From Lachnospiraceae bacterium (GTDB lineage Bacteria; Bacillota; Clostridia; Lachnospirales; Lachnospiraceae), in assembly GCA_025758065.1 (NCBI GenBank), contig CP107199.1, positions 1,859,501-1,923,500 of the forward strand: 64,000 nt of DNA. The letters run 5' to 3'. A program made the position numbers and the translations under genes. The notes beneath the pieces were generated by a model that did not search any database, was not told the DNA's origin, and was given only the letters and a program-made list of their open reading frames with translations. This document shows, piece after piece, positions 15,905 to 24,289 of the stretch; positions within the stretch are counted from its first letter, which is position 1, and each line of letters begins with the position of its first letter.

Positions 15905-16261
15905 ATGCGTAAAAAAGAAGATAAATATGATTTCAGGGCGTTTGGGCTTGCCATAAAAGAAGCCCGCAAAAAACAGGGTTTGACCCGTGAACAGGTGGGA
16001 GCAATGATTGAAATTGACCCACGCTATTTAACCAATATTGAGAATAAAGGGCAGCACCCAAGTTTACAGGTGCTGTACGACCTTGTATCTCTGCTGAATG
16101 TATCAGTGGATGAGTTCTTTTTATCCTCTGATAGTCTGGCAAAAAGCAGCAGACGAAGACAGCTTGAAAGCAAAATTGACAATTTTACAGACGCAGACCT
16201 TGTTATCATGGAAAGCGTTGCAGATGGTATTGTCAAATACAAGGAAATGGAAGATAAATAA
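15905..16261 (+). CDS. Tn916 orf9-type XRE repressor
   Basis: 118 residues. XRE helix-turn-helix at about 15-70 (LTREQVGAMIEIDPRYLTNIENKG...LQVLYDLVSLLNVSVDEFF) and a short C-terminal helix. MRKKEDKYDFRAFGLAIKEARKK is close to the Tn916 Orf9 N-terminus. GAGGTGG lies seven bases before the ATG. It is the only plus-strand gene of the regulatory block. In Tn916 Orf9 is a negative regulator of the orf7 promoter, and the divergent arrangement here allows the same. Confidence 0.9.
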   Translation: MRKKEDKYDFRAFGLAIKEARKKQGLTREQVGAMIEIDPRYLTNIENKGQHPSLQVLYDLVSLLNVSVDEFFLSSDSLAKSSRRRQLESKIDNFTDADLVIMESVADGIVKYKEMEDK

Positions 16262-16298
16262 CTTCTATTGCCTGCAAGAATAAGATTGAAATTAAAAT

Positions 16299-16342
16299 GA
16301 GCCGATAGTCTATAAGCTATATAGCTTATAAATTATCGGCTC
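16299..16342. terminator. Convergent hairpin between orf9 and the KTR gene
   Basis: GAGCCGATA (16299-16307) pairs with TATCGGCTC (16334-16342), with an inner stem ATAAGCT/AGCTTAT. It sits between convergent genes and can serve both. Confidence 0.6.
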
Positions 16343-16347
16343 TGCGT

Positions 16348-16521
16348 CTAGGCGTCTGGCTCTTTGATAATTTCTATTTTGAAGTTATTTACGCATATCA
16401 AACTTTCTTTTTTACATTTTGGACAATACAACGGAAAGTTTTTTAGCTGTGTATCTTTTCGTATTTTAATCCTTGTTTTATTGTTGCATATAGGACAAAT
16501 AACCCACTTCATCATATTCAT
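16348..16521 (-). CDS. Cysteine-rich KTR domain protein
   Basis: 57 residues with two CxxC knuckles (CPIC near residue 9, CPKC near 34) and the KTR signature NNKTRIKIRKDTQLKNFPLYCP. Small proteins of this kind typically follow tet(M) in Tn916 relatives. Its presence without tet suggests that the tet site has been replaced by other cargo. The ATG at 16521 (AGAGG seven bases before it) overlaps the stop of the upstream regulator as ATGA, so translation is coupled. Function unknown. Confidence 0.8.
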   Translation of the reverse strand: MNMMKWVICPICNNKTRIKIRKDTQLKNFPLYCPKCKKESLICVNNFKIEIIKEPDA

Positions 16522-17285
16522 TCTGAACCTCTGCAAAAAATTTGTATTGCTTCATTAAAAAAAGCTGCAAGATTTCCACTACTAAATCTATTTATAAAAG
16601 TGGTAAATCTTTCATCTGTAATATAGAGAACTCCCAAATTAGATAAAATTTGTTTATTACATTCATAAAAGTGTTCAGAAATATATTGTTGCCATTCATG
16701 TACTATTGCTTGTACTTCTGAACTTTCCGCAGGACTATTTTCATACATAGCTAGTTTTTCAAAAATATTGCGAGCCATTGAATAAAAAGATTCTATTTCT
16801 TTCTCTTGTATTTGCTTTGAATGGGAAGAAAACATAGTCTTGTATTCTCTGAAACTTTCAGTATTTCCCCATTGTTCTAATACTTCTTCTTGAAATTGCG
16901 ATTGTAACTCAAGTATTTTTGCATTTGAAAATGCAGAAAATTTAATTTCTTTATTTCCGTTGATTGTGTCTTTTACAAGTGAAATCAAAGCTTCTATTCG
17001 TTCTTTCTGAGCTTCCAAAATCAGTACATGACGCTCTAATGCTTCTGAACGAACATAATGAGGTGAATCCAGCAGTTCCTTAATTTCTTTTAGGGCGAAT
17101 CCAACTTCTCTAAAAAACAAAATTTCCTGAAGCCTAGTTAAATCGTCGTCTGTATACTGACGGTATTTTGCTTCGGTTATAATAGATGGTTTTAATAAAC
17201 CAATTTCATCATAATAATGTAGTGTTCGAGCAGTAATACCTGTTAATTTAGCAACTTCATGGACTGTTTTAGCTTTTTCATTCAT
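16518..17285 (-). CDS. MerR family regulator with TipAS-like domain
   Basis: 255 residues. The N-terminal MerR winged HTH (TVHEVAKLTGITARTLHYYDEIGLLKPS, about 5-75) has a dimerisation helix (about 80-120) and then a TipAS-like ligand domain (about 140-255). TipAS domains bind peptide antibiotics. The ATG at 17285 is preferred because CGGAGGA lies eight bases upstream; it overlaps the preceding gene by eight bases. The upstream promoter at 18215-18245 has the 19-base spacer typical of MerR targets, so it probably controls its own operon. Confidence 0.88.
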   Translation of the reverse strand: MNEKAKTVHEVAKLTGITARTLHYYDEIGLLKPSIITEAKYRQYTDDDLTRLQEILFFREVGFALKEIKELLDSPHYVRSEALERHVLILEAQKERIEALISLVKDTINGNKEIKFSAFSNAKILELQSQFQEEVLEQWGNTESFREYKTMFSSHSKQIQEKEIESFYSMARNIFEKLAMYENSPAESSEVQAIVHEWQQYISEHFYECNKQILSNLGVLYITDERFTTFINRFSSGNLAAFFNEAIQIFCRGSE

Positions 17286-18189
17286 TCCAAAAATCCTCCG
17301 TAGCATTTAAAATTTCTTTTGCAGGTAATAGAGTTGCTTCGACAATGTTTTTTCCAGTCTTTTGCAAGTAGTGTTTAATCAAGTGATAGCCACACGCATA
17401 TCCGGAACAATAGGGTAATCCGACCTGAGGATAGTTTTGTAATGCTGCCATTTCATCACCATAAAGGTATGCATTCAGATTTTCTAATCCTTGAACATTT
17501 AAACCGTCCCGAATAATAGGCTTAATATATTCATTTAAGGTTTCTATATCAGTTTTTGTTACCCAAGGACCTGCTTTATCTTCACCATACAGAAATGTTG
17601 CAAAGTTTTCTGCCAATCCCTCATTGACTATCATTTCACCAAGAGTGATGTCATTCTTCCATTTAATAAATTGAAATCGTACGTTGTGATTAGTTTCATG
17701 TGCTAATGCTACATGAAGATGTGATAAAGTGTATTCATTAGGTAGTAACCAAGAAAAAATATATCCTGGAATACCACCATCACCACAGTAACCATCATTT
17801 AAAATAATGTAAGGATTTTTAGCATTTGCAAGTAAAATTGTAAACGCATATTCTTTAATGGGTAGATTAACACCGTGTTCAACAAAGCAATTCAACGACT
17901 GCTGAATGGATAACTCACATTTTTCCCAGAGTGTATTATCAGAAATTAGCTTAATATTATTTTGTTGCTTTTGGTCAACAGCGGTTGGGGCGATATGTCC
18001 AAGCATTTCGCTTGCCATAATTACATCATATCCATTAGGCGTTAGAGCTTTCATAGGAACACTATAACAAGCCCACTTTTTTTCAAAAGGCTTCATAAGT
18101 TCATATCTATAAATGTCATTTTTTTTGTCTAACGGTGCATTCATAATTTTTGAATAAACTTTGTCAGAACGGATAGCGGATATTTTCAT
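17278..18189 (-). CDS. Putative zincin (DUF2268-like) protease
   Basis: 303 residues, no signal peptide. HETNH (about residue 165) is a zincin HExxH site, and NEGLAENF about 25 residues later supplies a likely third ligand Glu; this layout resembles DUF2268 predicted Zn proteases. AGGAGG lies nine bases before the ATG at 18189. It is the first gene of the protease-MerR-KTR operon, with overlaps throughout. Since the regulator carries a TipAS-type domain, the enzyme might act on a peptide antibiotic or its target; this is inference. Confidence 0.7.
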   Translation of the reverse strand: MKISAIRSDKVYSKIMNAPLDKKNDIYRYELMKPFEKKWACYSVPMKALTPNGYDVIMASEMLGHIAPTAVDQKQQNNIKLISDNTLWEKCELSIQQSLNCFVEHGVNLPIKEYAFTILLANAKNPYIILNDGYCGDGGIPGYIFSWLLPNEYTLSHLHVALAHETNHNVRFQFIKWKNDITLGEMIVNEGLAENFATFLYGEDKAGPWVTKTDIETLNEYIKPIIRDGLNVQGLENLNAYLYGDEMAALQNYPQVGLPYCSGYACGYHLIKHYLQKTGKNIVEATLLPAKEILNATEDFWNE

Positions 18190-18214
18190 AATTCTAGTTC
18201 CTCCTTTTGGTTTT

Positions 18215-18245
18215 ATCATATACTATGACGTAACGTTAAAGTCAA
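18215..18245 (-). promoter_or_regulatory. MerR-type promoter with 19-base spacer
   Basis: On the minus strand TTGACT (18245-18240), then 19 bases, then TATGAT (18220-18215). The spacer overlaps a dyad TGAC...GTCA (18226-18244) with an inner TAACGTTA. Long spacers with a dyad are the hallmark of MerR-activated promoters. Confidence 0.65.
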
Positions 18246-18474
18246 TAGGCAAATTAAAAATTATCACAGATGTATGGTAAATAATTAAATGTCTTAGTAG
18301 ACAAAGGAAATAGAGGTTAAACAACATAAATTAACTTGATTGTCGAAGTAGAAATTGTTGTTTGAAATATTGATGGAAAAGTAAATAAAAATTGCAATAG
18401 GCAGATGGTATTGTCAAATCTAAGGAAGTGGGGGAAATGTAAATCCTCCACTTTTGCTTATAATTGCAGTGATA

Positions 18475-19170
18475 TTAGAATTGATACTCTGCAATATTTT
18501 TGAAATCATTGTTCAACACATAATATACCTTATTTTTAGTAACGGAATATACAAAAGAAACTCTGGTTGCCCAAAGTCCTTCCTGACGTACTGACCTAAG
18601 TACATCAAAGGCGTTGGAAATAGAGAAGTTTTCTCCATATCCTTGCAGTAAATCCTTTGCCTTTTCATATCTGTTATCCCCAGATAAAACATATGGATTA
18701 GTCAATTCTGGTTTTAAAATGGAGTAATTTGTTATTAAGGAATATTTTTCTTTTTCCAAACGATACCCAATCCCCGGTTCAATAATGAGAACACGCCCAG
18801 TTCTATCTGAAAACATAGCCTGCATAGTAGTGTCAGGAGCATAAGTAATTTTCTTTTTTTTCACTATTTCCAATGAATCATCAAAAGAGAGGTTGCCTTT
18901 TATAAAATTTTCTGTCAAATCAGCTATTGTATAGCATGATTCATTACCGCAAAATTGTGCATTGTCATTTCCATGTACATACAACAATGTGCCAACATTC
19001 CCATTTCTATTGATTCCGTGAAAAGAGTGATACTTATTATCGGACATTTTTATCCCTATAAAAAAACGGTCTTTTTCAGCAATTACGGTATGTTCCCATT
19101 CAGAAAGGTCAATATCAAAATTGAACCCAACAATGGTTTCTTTCCCATTATACACAAATCTTGTACACAT
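18475..19170 (-). CDS. Ntn hydrolase, linear amide C-N hydrolase (choloylglycine hydrolase-like)
   Basis: 231 residues starting MCTRF, so removal of Met exposes the nucleophile Cys2. Later blocks match the family: HGINRNGNVG, LITNYS (the TNSP-type loop) and the final beta-strands (VSFVYSVTKNKVYYVL). It is shorter than typical bile salt hydrolases (about 320 residues). The usual GRxMD motif reads GFNFDID, so the catalytic Arg is absent at that position. Possible substrates include bile acid conjugates, penicillins and N-acyl amides. AAGGA precedes the ATG. It is divergent from a TetR gene. Confidence 0.78.
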   Translation of the reverse strand: MCTRFVYNGKETIVGFNFDIDLSEWEHTVIAEKDRFFIGIKMSDNKYHSFHGINRNGNVGTLLYVHGNDNAQFCGNESCYTIADLTENFIKGNLSFDDSLEIVKKKKITYAPDTTMQAMFSDRTGRVLIIEPGIGYRLEKEKYSLITNYSILKPELTNPYVLSGDNRYEKAKDLLQGYGENFSISNAFDVLRSVRQEGLWATRVSFVYSVTKNKVYYVLNNDFKNIAEYQF

Positions 19171-19190
19171 ATTTGTAGTTCCTTTCATAA

Positions 19191-19226
19191 ACTAATTATA
19201 GTAGTATTAAAACTAATTATATTAGT
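19191..19226. promoter_or_regulatory. Twin TetR-type operators
   Basis: ACTAATTATATTAGT (19212-19226) is a perfect 15-base dyad; ACTAATTATAGTAGT (19191-19205) is the same site with one mismatch. Their starts are 21 bases apart, two helical turns. They cover the transcription start region of the hydrolase promoter. Confidence 0.75.
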
Positions 19227-19227
19227 A

Positions 19228-19256
19228 ATATTAAATATTATAAGACAATTTGTCAA
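19228..19256 (-). promoter_or_regulatory. Promoter of the hydrolase gene
   Basis: Minus strand TTGACA (19256-19251), 17 bases, TAATAT (19233-19228). The twin operators begin two bases after the -10. Confidence 0.75.
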
Positions 19257-19286
19257 TATAAAAGTTCTTTTTTTCTAACCTAATTA

Positions 19287-19315
19287 TTGACTTCGCTAAT
19301 TTAATTACTTAAAAT
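19287..19315 (+). promoter_or_regulatory. Promoter of the TetR gene
   Basis: TTGACT (19287-19292), 17-base spacer, TAAAAT (19310-19315). No copy of the operator dyad overlaps it. Confidence 0.65.
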
Positions 19316-19349
19316 GAGGTAAATGATGTGAAGAAAGAGGAAAATGAAT

Positions 19350-19910
19350 ATGCGAGTTACAAGAGCCGAAGTTATAAAAACAGCGTCTGATATGGCTGAT
19401 AGAAATGGACTTCATAATGTTTCTTTGAAAGCTATTGCTGAAAATTTAGGGATTCGTACCCCCTCCTTATATAATCATATAGGAAGTTTGGATGAACTTC
19501 TTAGGGAGATAGCACATAGTGGTATGCGTACTATGAATGAAAAAATGATTCGTGCAGCAATCGGTAAGACAGGGGATTCAGCGTTAAAATTAGTGGCAGT
19601 TGAATATCTTAATTATATGATTGAACATCCCGGTGTGTATGAAATAATTCAATGGGCTAGTTGGAATGGAACAGAGGAAACAGCAATCATTTTTAATGAT
19701 TATCTATCTTTACTTAAAACACTTATTTGCTCATGTGGCTTTAATCCAGATAAGACCACTGAAATTTTGAGCATGGTAACAGGTATGCTTCATGGTTATA
19801 CAACATTACAATTAAGATATGCCTTTTCAAATCCTGATAAAGTAAGAAAAGAATTATCCGAAGCAATTGATACACTACTGCTGGGAGCTAATCAAAAATA
19901 TAAAGATTAA
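19350..19910 (+). CDS. TetR/AcrR family regulator
   Basis: 186 residues. The N-terminal HTH (about 20-45: VSLKAIAENLGIRTPSLYNHIGSLDELL) is typical. The C-terminal half resembles the WHG/TetR_C_33 ligand domain (YLNYMIEHPGVYEIIQW). ATG 19350 is preferred over 19344 because GAGG lies nine bases before it. It most likely represses the divergent hydrolase through the twin operators. A bidirectional terminator follows. Confidence 0.88.
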   Translation: MRVTRAEVIKTASDMADRNGLHNVSLKAIAENLGIRTPSLYNHIGSLDELLREIAHSGMRTMNEKMIRAAIGKTGDSALKLVAVEYLNYMIEHPGVYEIIQWASWNGTEETAIIFNDYLSLLKTLICSCGFNPDKTTEILSMVTGMLHGYTTLQLRYAFSNPDKVRKELSEAIDTLLLGANQKYKD

Positions 19911-19937
19911 ACGAAAATTTCTTTTAAATACTTTGTA

Positions 19938-19980
19938 AGAGAAACGTGCAAATCTCCAAATGAGAAATGCACGTTTCTCT
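19938..19980. terminator. Bidirectional terminator between cargo and transfer module
   Basis: Perfect 13-base stem AGAGAAACGTGCA (19938-19950) with TGCACGTTTCTCT (19968-19980), between the convergent TetR and orf13 genes. Confidence 0.75.
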
Positions 19981-19984
19981 ATAA

Positions 19985-20893
19985 CTATTTCACAATTTTC
20001 CAGTTTTCCCCGTTCTTTTCCAGCACAAGGTAAAACTGCGATACCTGTGTTGTCATGGTCTGGTTATCCAGATATTTTACTGCAAGGGAAGCTGTCACCT
20101 GATTTCCGTTTCGGTTGTAGACAGGATTTACCAGTTCCGAGAAGATATATTCTTTCCCCACAGGGTTCAGCACGCCCTCATTCACATAATAGGTCAGCTC
20201 CTTTGCGGTTGCCGTAGGGTACAGCTTGAAAAAGGTAGTGAGAAATTCGTTGATTTCCTCCGTGGTGATGGAATCCACCGTACCGTCACTTTGTACCGCT
20301 TTTGGAGTGTAGCCGGATTTTACGGGAACGCTGGTAATGGTTGGGTTCTGGATAATCGTCAGGTTCCCAGAACTGTCCACATAGACGGTCACCTGATAGG
20401 CGGAACGGACGGTTTTACTGGATTCTCCCTCTGTGATACGCTGTTCCACCGTATAGGTTACTTGATAATGCTGCTCCTTTTCTTCTGTGATTTCCCATAT
20501 CTGGAAGTCGGTGAGGGCAGACGATACGGGGATGTCCTTTCGGACAGTATCTACATTCACGGCTTGCAGTTCTCCGGTGAGATACCCTTTTAAAGCGTTT
20601 GTCCGGTTATCAATGGAAGCGGCAGACTGTTCCCATGAATAGTAGACTTCTGCGAAATTCTCCACAAAGTTTTCTATCTTGTGAGTGTCGAGGATGGTTT
20701 CCTCAATCACTTTGGTTTCATGGACAGTATGAATGTCTATCGCCGTGAAATTCTTATAGACGGCAAACAGGAAGCTCATTGCCAGCAGCACCCACAGGGC
20801 AATCACGGTTTTTTTGTGGGTATTGACTTTGTAAACTTTCAGTTTCTTTTCTTTCTGCTTTTTCTGGTTATCCTCTTTTCTAATCTGAATCAT
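19985..20893 (-). CDS. tcpC: Conjugation protein TcpC family (Tn916 orf13)
   Basis: 302 residues. Basic cytoplasmic N-terminus, one membrane helix (about 28-50: KKTVIALWVLLAMSFLFAVY), then two VirB8-like extracellular domains. TcpC/ConB proteins are structural parts of the mating channel at the membrane. It is the last gene of the transfer module and starts 16 bases after orf14 ends. Full length for the family. Confidence 0.92.
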   Translation of the reverse strand: MIQIRKEDNQKKQKEKKLKVYKVNTHKKTVIALWVLLAMSFLFAVYKNFTAIDIHTVHETKVIEETILDTHKIENFVENFAEVYYSWEQSAASIDNRTNALKGYLTGELQAVNVDTVRKDIPVSSALTDFQIWEITEEKEQHYQVTYTVEQRITEGESSKTVRSAYQVTVYVDSSGNLTIIQNPTITSVPVKSGYTPKAVQSDGTVDSITTEEINEFLTTFFKLYPTATAKELTYYVNEGVLNPVGKEYIFSELVNPVYNRNGNQVTASLAVKYLDNQTMTTQVSQFYLVLEKNGENWKIVK

Positions 20894-20909
20894 ATCGGTT
20901 CATCCTTTC

Positions 20910-21914
20910 TTATTGTTTGATTCGTCCGGCTCCGGCAAGGTGCTGTTGCCAGTAGGAGCCTGTCAGGTCTGCGTAACCAATGGGATTTCCGGCATGGTAC
21001 ATCCGGTTATTTCCCACATACAGCCCCACATGGGTGATGTAGGTTCCGGCGTTGTAGGTGGAGTGGAAAAAGACCAAATCCCCTGCTTTTGCTTCGGACA
21101 GGGGGATGTGCTGCGTCACATTGTACTGTTCCTGTGCTGTCCGTGGCAGGGCGATTCCTGCCTTGCCATAGCACCACTGCACCAGTCCCGAACAGTCAAA
21201 GGAAGTGGAGGGGGAATCGCCCCCATACACATATGTCCATCCCTCATACTTTAAGGCTTCCTCCATGATAGCCTGTACCGTTTCATCATCAAACTGTGCC
21301 ACGGTCAGGTATTGCGATACCAAGAGGACATAGAACATATTTCCGTAGGAATACCGCCAGCCCCCATTTTTCTCTACCGCAACAGGGTTGGTGTAGGTGA
21401 CTTTCTTTCCGCCGGATTTGTCCCTTGCGAAGCTCTCTGCCAGTTCAAAGGTGTATTTTTTTCCGTGTCCTGCCACATAGTCTAGGAAACCGCCGCCGTA
21501 ATTATAGGATTGAATCACGCTGTTTAAGTCACAGCCCTTTGTTTCTGCCGCTGCGAGCAGTTCCGAGAAATACTTGCAGCCCTGTTTGATGGATTCCTCT
21601 GTACTAAGGGAGTTCGGGGGAAGCCCCAGAGATTCCGAGGACTGCATAACGTCTTCCAGTGTGCCGCCGGATTCCACCTGAATGATGGCGAGCAGCACAT
21701 TTAAGTATTCCTCTATGCCATATTCCCTTGCATACTTTTCCAGCATAGGTTTATGGGCGAGGACTTCCTGTGATACGCTCACGCCCCCATAGATAAGGTT
21801 TCCGCCGCTTCCTCCGTCTTCCTCATCCGAGAAGACAATCACCACCAAAAGGAGTAGGGAGAACATCATCACGAACACGCCGGAACAGGCGAAGAAAAGG
21901 TGTCTTAACTTCAT
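20910..21914 (-). CDS. Bifunctional cell wall hydrolase (Tn916 orf14, CwlT type)
   Basis: 334 residues. Membrane anchor about 5-28, a lysozyme-like domain (about 50-190, catalytic Glu in AIIQVESGG), and a C-terminal NlpC/P60 domain with FDCSGLVQW (Cys), THVGLYVG (His) and a following His in MYHAG. It opens peptidoglycan locally for the transfer channel. ATG 21914 has GGGGAG upstream and overlaps the orf15 stop as ATGA. Confidence 0.93.
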   Translation of the reverse strand: MKLRHLFFACSGVFVMMFSLLLLVVIVFSDEEDGGSGGNLIYGGVSVSQEVLAHKPMLEKYAREYGIEEYLNVLLAIIQVESGGTLEDVMQSSESLGLPPNSLSTEESIKQGCKYFSELLAAAETKGCDLNSVIQSYNYGGGFLDYVAGHGKKYTFELAESFARDKSGGKKVTYTNPVAVEKNGGWRYSYGNMFYVLLVSQYLTVAQFDDETVQAIMEEALKYEGWTYVYGGDSPSTSFDCSGLVQWCYGKAGIALPRTAQEQYNVTQHIPLSEAKAGDLVFFHSTYNAGTYITHVGLYVGNNRMYHAGNPIGYADLTGSYWQQHLAGAGRIKQ

Positions 21915-24289
21915 GGTTTCTCCCCTTTCTTCTGTTTGGAAGCCGTTTTTTCCGTTTTTGTCCACTCCTTTCTGGCGGTGGTACGCCGGATGGTAAAGTT
22001 CGATTCTTTTACCACAGGGGCAGCCCGTTTTCTTTCCGGTATCACAGGAGCCGTATCATTCTGGACAGGTCTTGCCGGACGGGGAGCAGCAGGTGTAGTA
22101 GTTGTCTTTTGTCTTTCCTCTGGTTTGTCTGGGGGAGCCGGAGGGGCTATCTGGCGTTCTGTCCTTACAGGCGGTGTCTGTTCATGGTGGATGGAAGCCG
22201 CTTTTACCACCGGAACCGAAGCCCGTTCTGCCACAGTTCCCCCATAAGGAACCTGTCCCCGTTCCCTGATGGATGGGGAAACAGGCTGCATGGCTGGTTT
22301 TCCTGCATGAATGGTATCTGCATGGTTTCGGAAATCTTCCGGCTGCTTTGCAGTAACAGGGCGTTCATGGACGGGAGCCGCCCCTTTGGGGGCTTCGGAA
22401 GCTGTCTTTTGCGGCTGTTTTTCCTGTTCCAGTTCCGCCCTGCGTTCTGCAATGGTCTGTCTGCGGCTTTCTGCCTGTGCGTTCCGCTGTTCGGCTCTGG
22501 CAGTTCGGGTCTGGGTCACGCTGGAAGTAAAATCCCGTACTCCCTCTGATACCTGTGTTTTCCCGTGATAAAGGGCGTACTTTGCATTGACAGGCAAATC
22601 CTTTGCCTGCTCCCGAAGCTGTCCGGCAGTATCAACTATCTTATCTTTGGTATCTGCCACCGTACCCACCGCAGAACCAGCCTGTTTCCATGCGGATTCC
22701 TTTTCCGGTGCTGCCTGTCCATCTGGTCTGCTGTGGTCTGCCTGCGTCCGTTTGGAAGAACCAGATGTTGAAGTAGTTCTCTGGTCTGAGCCAGCCTGTT
22801 TTCCTGCATGGTAGGCAGCCGTTCCAGCCCCAAGAGCTGCCACAGAACGTCCCAACTTATGCTGTAAACGGTGCATATGGGCGTGCATGAGCATACGGGG
22901 TCTTCGCATGATACGGTTCCCCATGCTTTGGGAATCCCCACTCTGTAAGGAGAACATCCCCATCAAATCCCCCAGCTTGAAATAAATTCCGGCAAAGGTC
23001 ACTATCTGTAAGAACGCCGTCAGGAAGAACGGATATTCCCCAGACAGGTTGTAGAGCATGGTGGAAATACTGAACGCTACCGTGATAATCAGGGTGATTC
23101 CGGCTCTGGTAAGGATGGTGTTGAACAGTTTTGTAATGGCACGTTTTGACATCCCCTCAAAAGAGGGAACCATGCTAAGGAGAAAGCTCACAGGCAGGAA
23201 CATGGCGTAGATGATAAAAAGCACCTGTGAGAAAATCATTATCCCTGTGAGCAGGAATACAAAAATGGAGATACCCATGTTGAACATGAACAGGAAGAAG
23301 ACGGTTCCCAAGCGGTTGATGGTCTTTGTGATGGTAAGGTTGGTATTTTCCCTGTCTTCGATTTCCTCCACCACGATTTCTTCCCTGTCCTGCCCGTTGT
23401 TTTCGTTTGGACTGGTTGAGAGCAGACTTTCCACACGGTCAGCCCCAATGCTTTCCACATCCGAGTTGCCGTATTGCAGCAGGAGCCACGGCTGCTTGAC
23501 CTGAATGGAAAACAGGCTGTCCCGTATCAAATCCACGCTGTCTTTTCCTTGACTTTCCGAGTTCGGCAGCACAATCTTTGTACCAAGGGTCAGGCTGGCA
23601 TTGCTGATGTCTGCGGAAAATTCATTGATTTTCCCGATATAATCAGGGGCATAGGCGATAAAGGCAGCGGACAGCACGAACACTACCACAAAATTGACAA
23701 CGGCATGGATGGCTTTTGTGGTTTCCCGTTTGATAAGCCCTGTGTAGGCAACGTAAAGCCCCACCACCAGAATGAGAATCAGCAGGAACCCGATATAAAA
23801 TCCCTCCGAGGACAAGCCGCCTGTGGTAACGCCTGCAAGGGTCTGCATATTTTTCCCAATGGAATCCGCTGTAGAGGAAATGAAGTCCAGCGAGTAGGCT
23901 TCCTGAATCAGATACCCCGTAGCGTTGGAAAGGTACAGGCTGATTGTCCAGATAAAATTTGTGATGGCATACAGCCCGTACATCACCTGTTTTCCGATAC
24001 CGTCCAGCCAGTTCCACGGGAGCCAGTCCCATCCGCTGTCCACATAAAAATCAAGCTGGTAGTTGTCCAGAGGATATTTGCTGTATTCGTTGGCAGCGTC
24101 CACCGTATCATCCACCAGTCCGGCAGCGTGGGCGGCTGTTCCGAAGACTGCAAGCAGCAGGAGGATGAGCAGGAGTGCCAGAAGCACCCTGCCAATCACT
24201 TTTCCTGCTATTTTCCAAGACAAGCCCTTTTTTGCTGAATAGGGAACAGGGAGCTGCTGCCCGTTGGAAGTTCTATGTATCACCATCAT
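21911..24289 (-). CDS. Conjugation membrane protein (Tn916 orf15, VirB6-like)
   Basis: 792 residues. Signal-like hydrophobic segment at about 30-55, several membrane helices between about 90 and 460, then a long hydrophilic, low-complexity C-terminus rich in Ala, Pro, Arg and Gln. It belongs to the CD3337/EF1877 mobilome membrane proteins and forms the channel core. Start and stop overlap its neighbours by four bases each. Confidence 0.92.
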   Translation of the reverse strand: MMVIHRTSNGQQLPVPYSAKKGLSWKIAGKVIGRVLLALLLILLLLAVFGTAAHAAGLVDDTVDAANEYSKYPLDNYQLDFYVDSGWDWLPWNWLDGIGKQVMYGLYAITNFIWTISLYLSNATGYLIQEAYSLDFISSTADSIGKNMQTLAGVTTGGLSSEGFYIGFLLILILVVGLYVAYTGLIKRETTKAIHAVVNFVVVFVLSAAFIAYAPDYIGKINEFSADISNASLTLGTKIVLPNSESQGKDSVDLIRDSLFSIQVKQPWLLLQYGNSDVESIGADRVESLLSTSPNENNGQDREEIVVEEIEDRENTNLTITKTINRLGTVFFLFMFNMGISIFVFLLTGIMIFSQVLFIIYAMFLPVSFLLSMVPSFEGMSKRAITKLFNTILTRAGITLIITVAFSISTMLYNLSGEYPFFLTAFLQIVTFAGIYFKLGDLMGMFSLQSGDSQSMGNRIMRRPRMLMHAHMHRLQHKLGRSVAALGAGTAAYHAGKQAGSDQRTTSTSGSSKRTQADHSRPDGQAAPEKESAWKQAGSAVGTVADTKDKIVDTAGQLREQAKDLPVNAKYALYHGKTQVSEGVRDFTSSVTQTRTARAEQRNAQAESRRQTIAERRAELEQEKQPQKTASEAPKGAAPVHERPVTAKQPEDFRNHADTIHAGKPAMQPVSPSIRERGQVPYGGTVAERASVPVVKAASIHHEQTPPVRTERQIAPPAPPDKPEERQKTTTTPAAPRPARPVQNDTAPVIPERKRAAPVVKESNFTIRRTTARKEWTKTEKTASKQKKGEKP

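Noticed and set aside
16262..19984. A tet(M) or other antibiotic resistance gene in the cargo bay
   Set aside because: None of the five cargo genes is a ribosomal protection protein, efflux pump, methylase or beta-lactamase.
23474..24238. 254-codon plus-strand ORF opposite orf15
   Set aside because: Antisense shadow of a conserved conjugation gene; composition is not protein-like.
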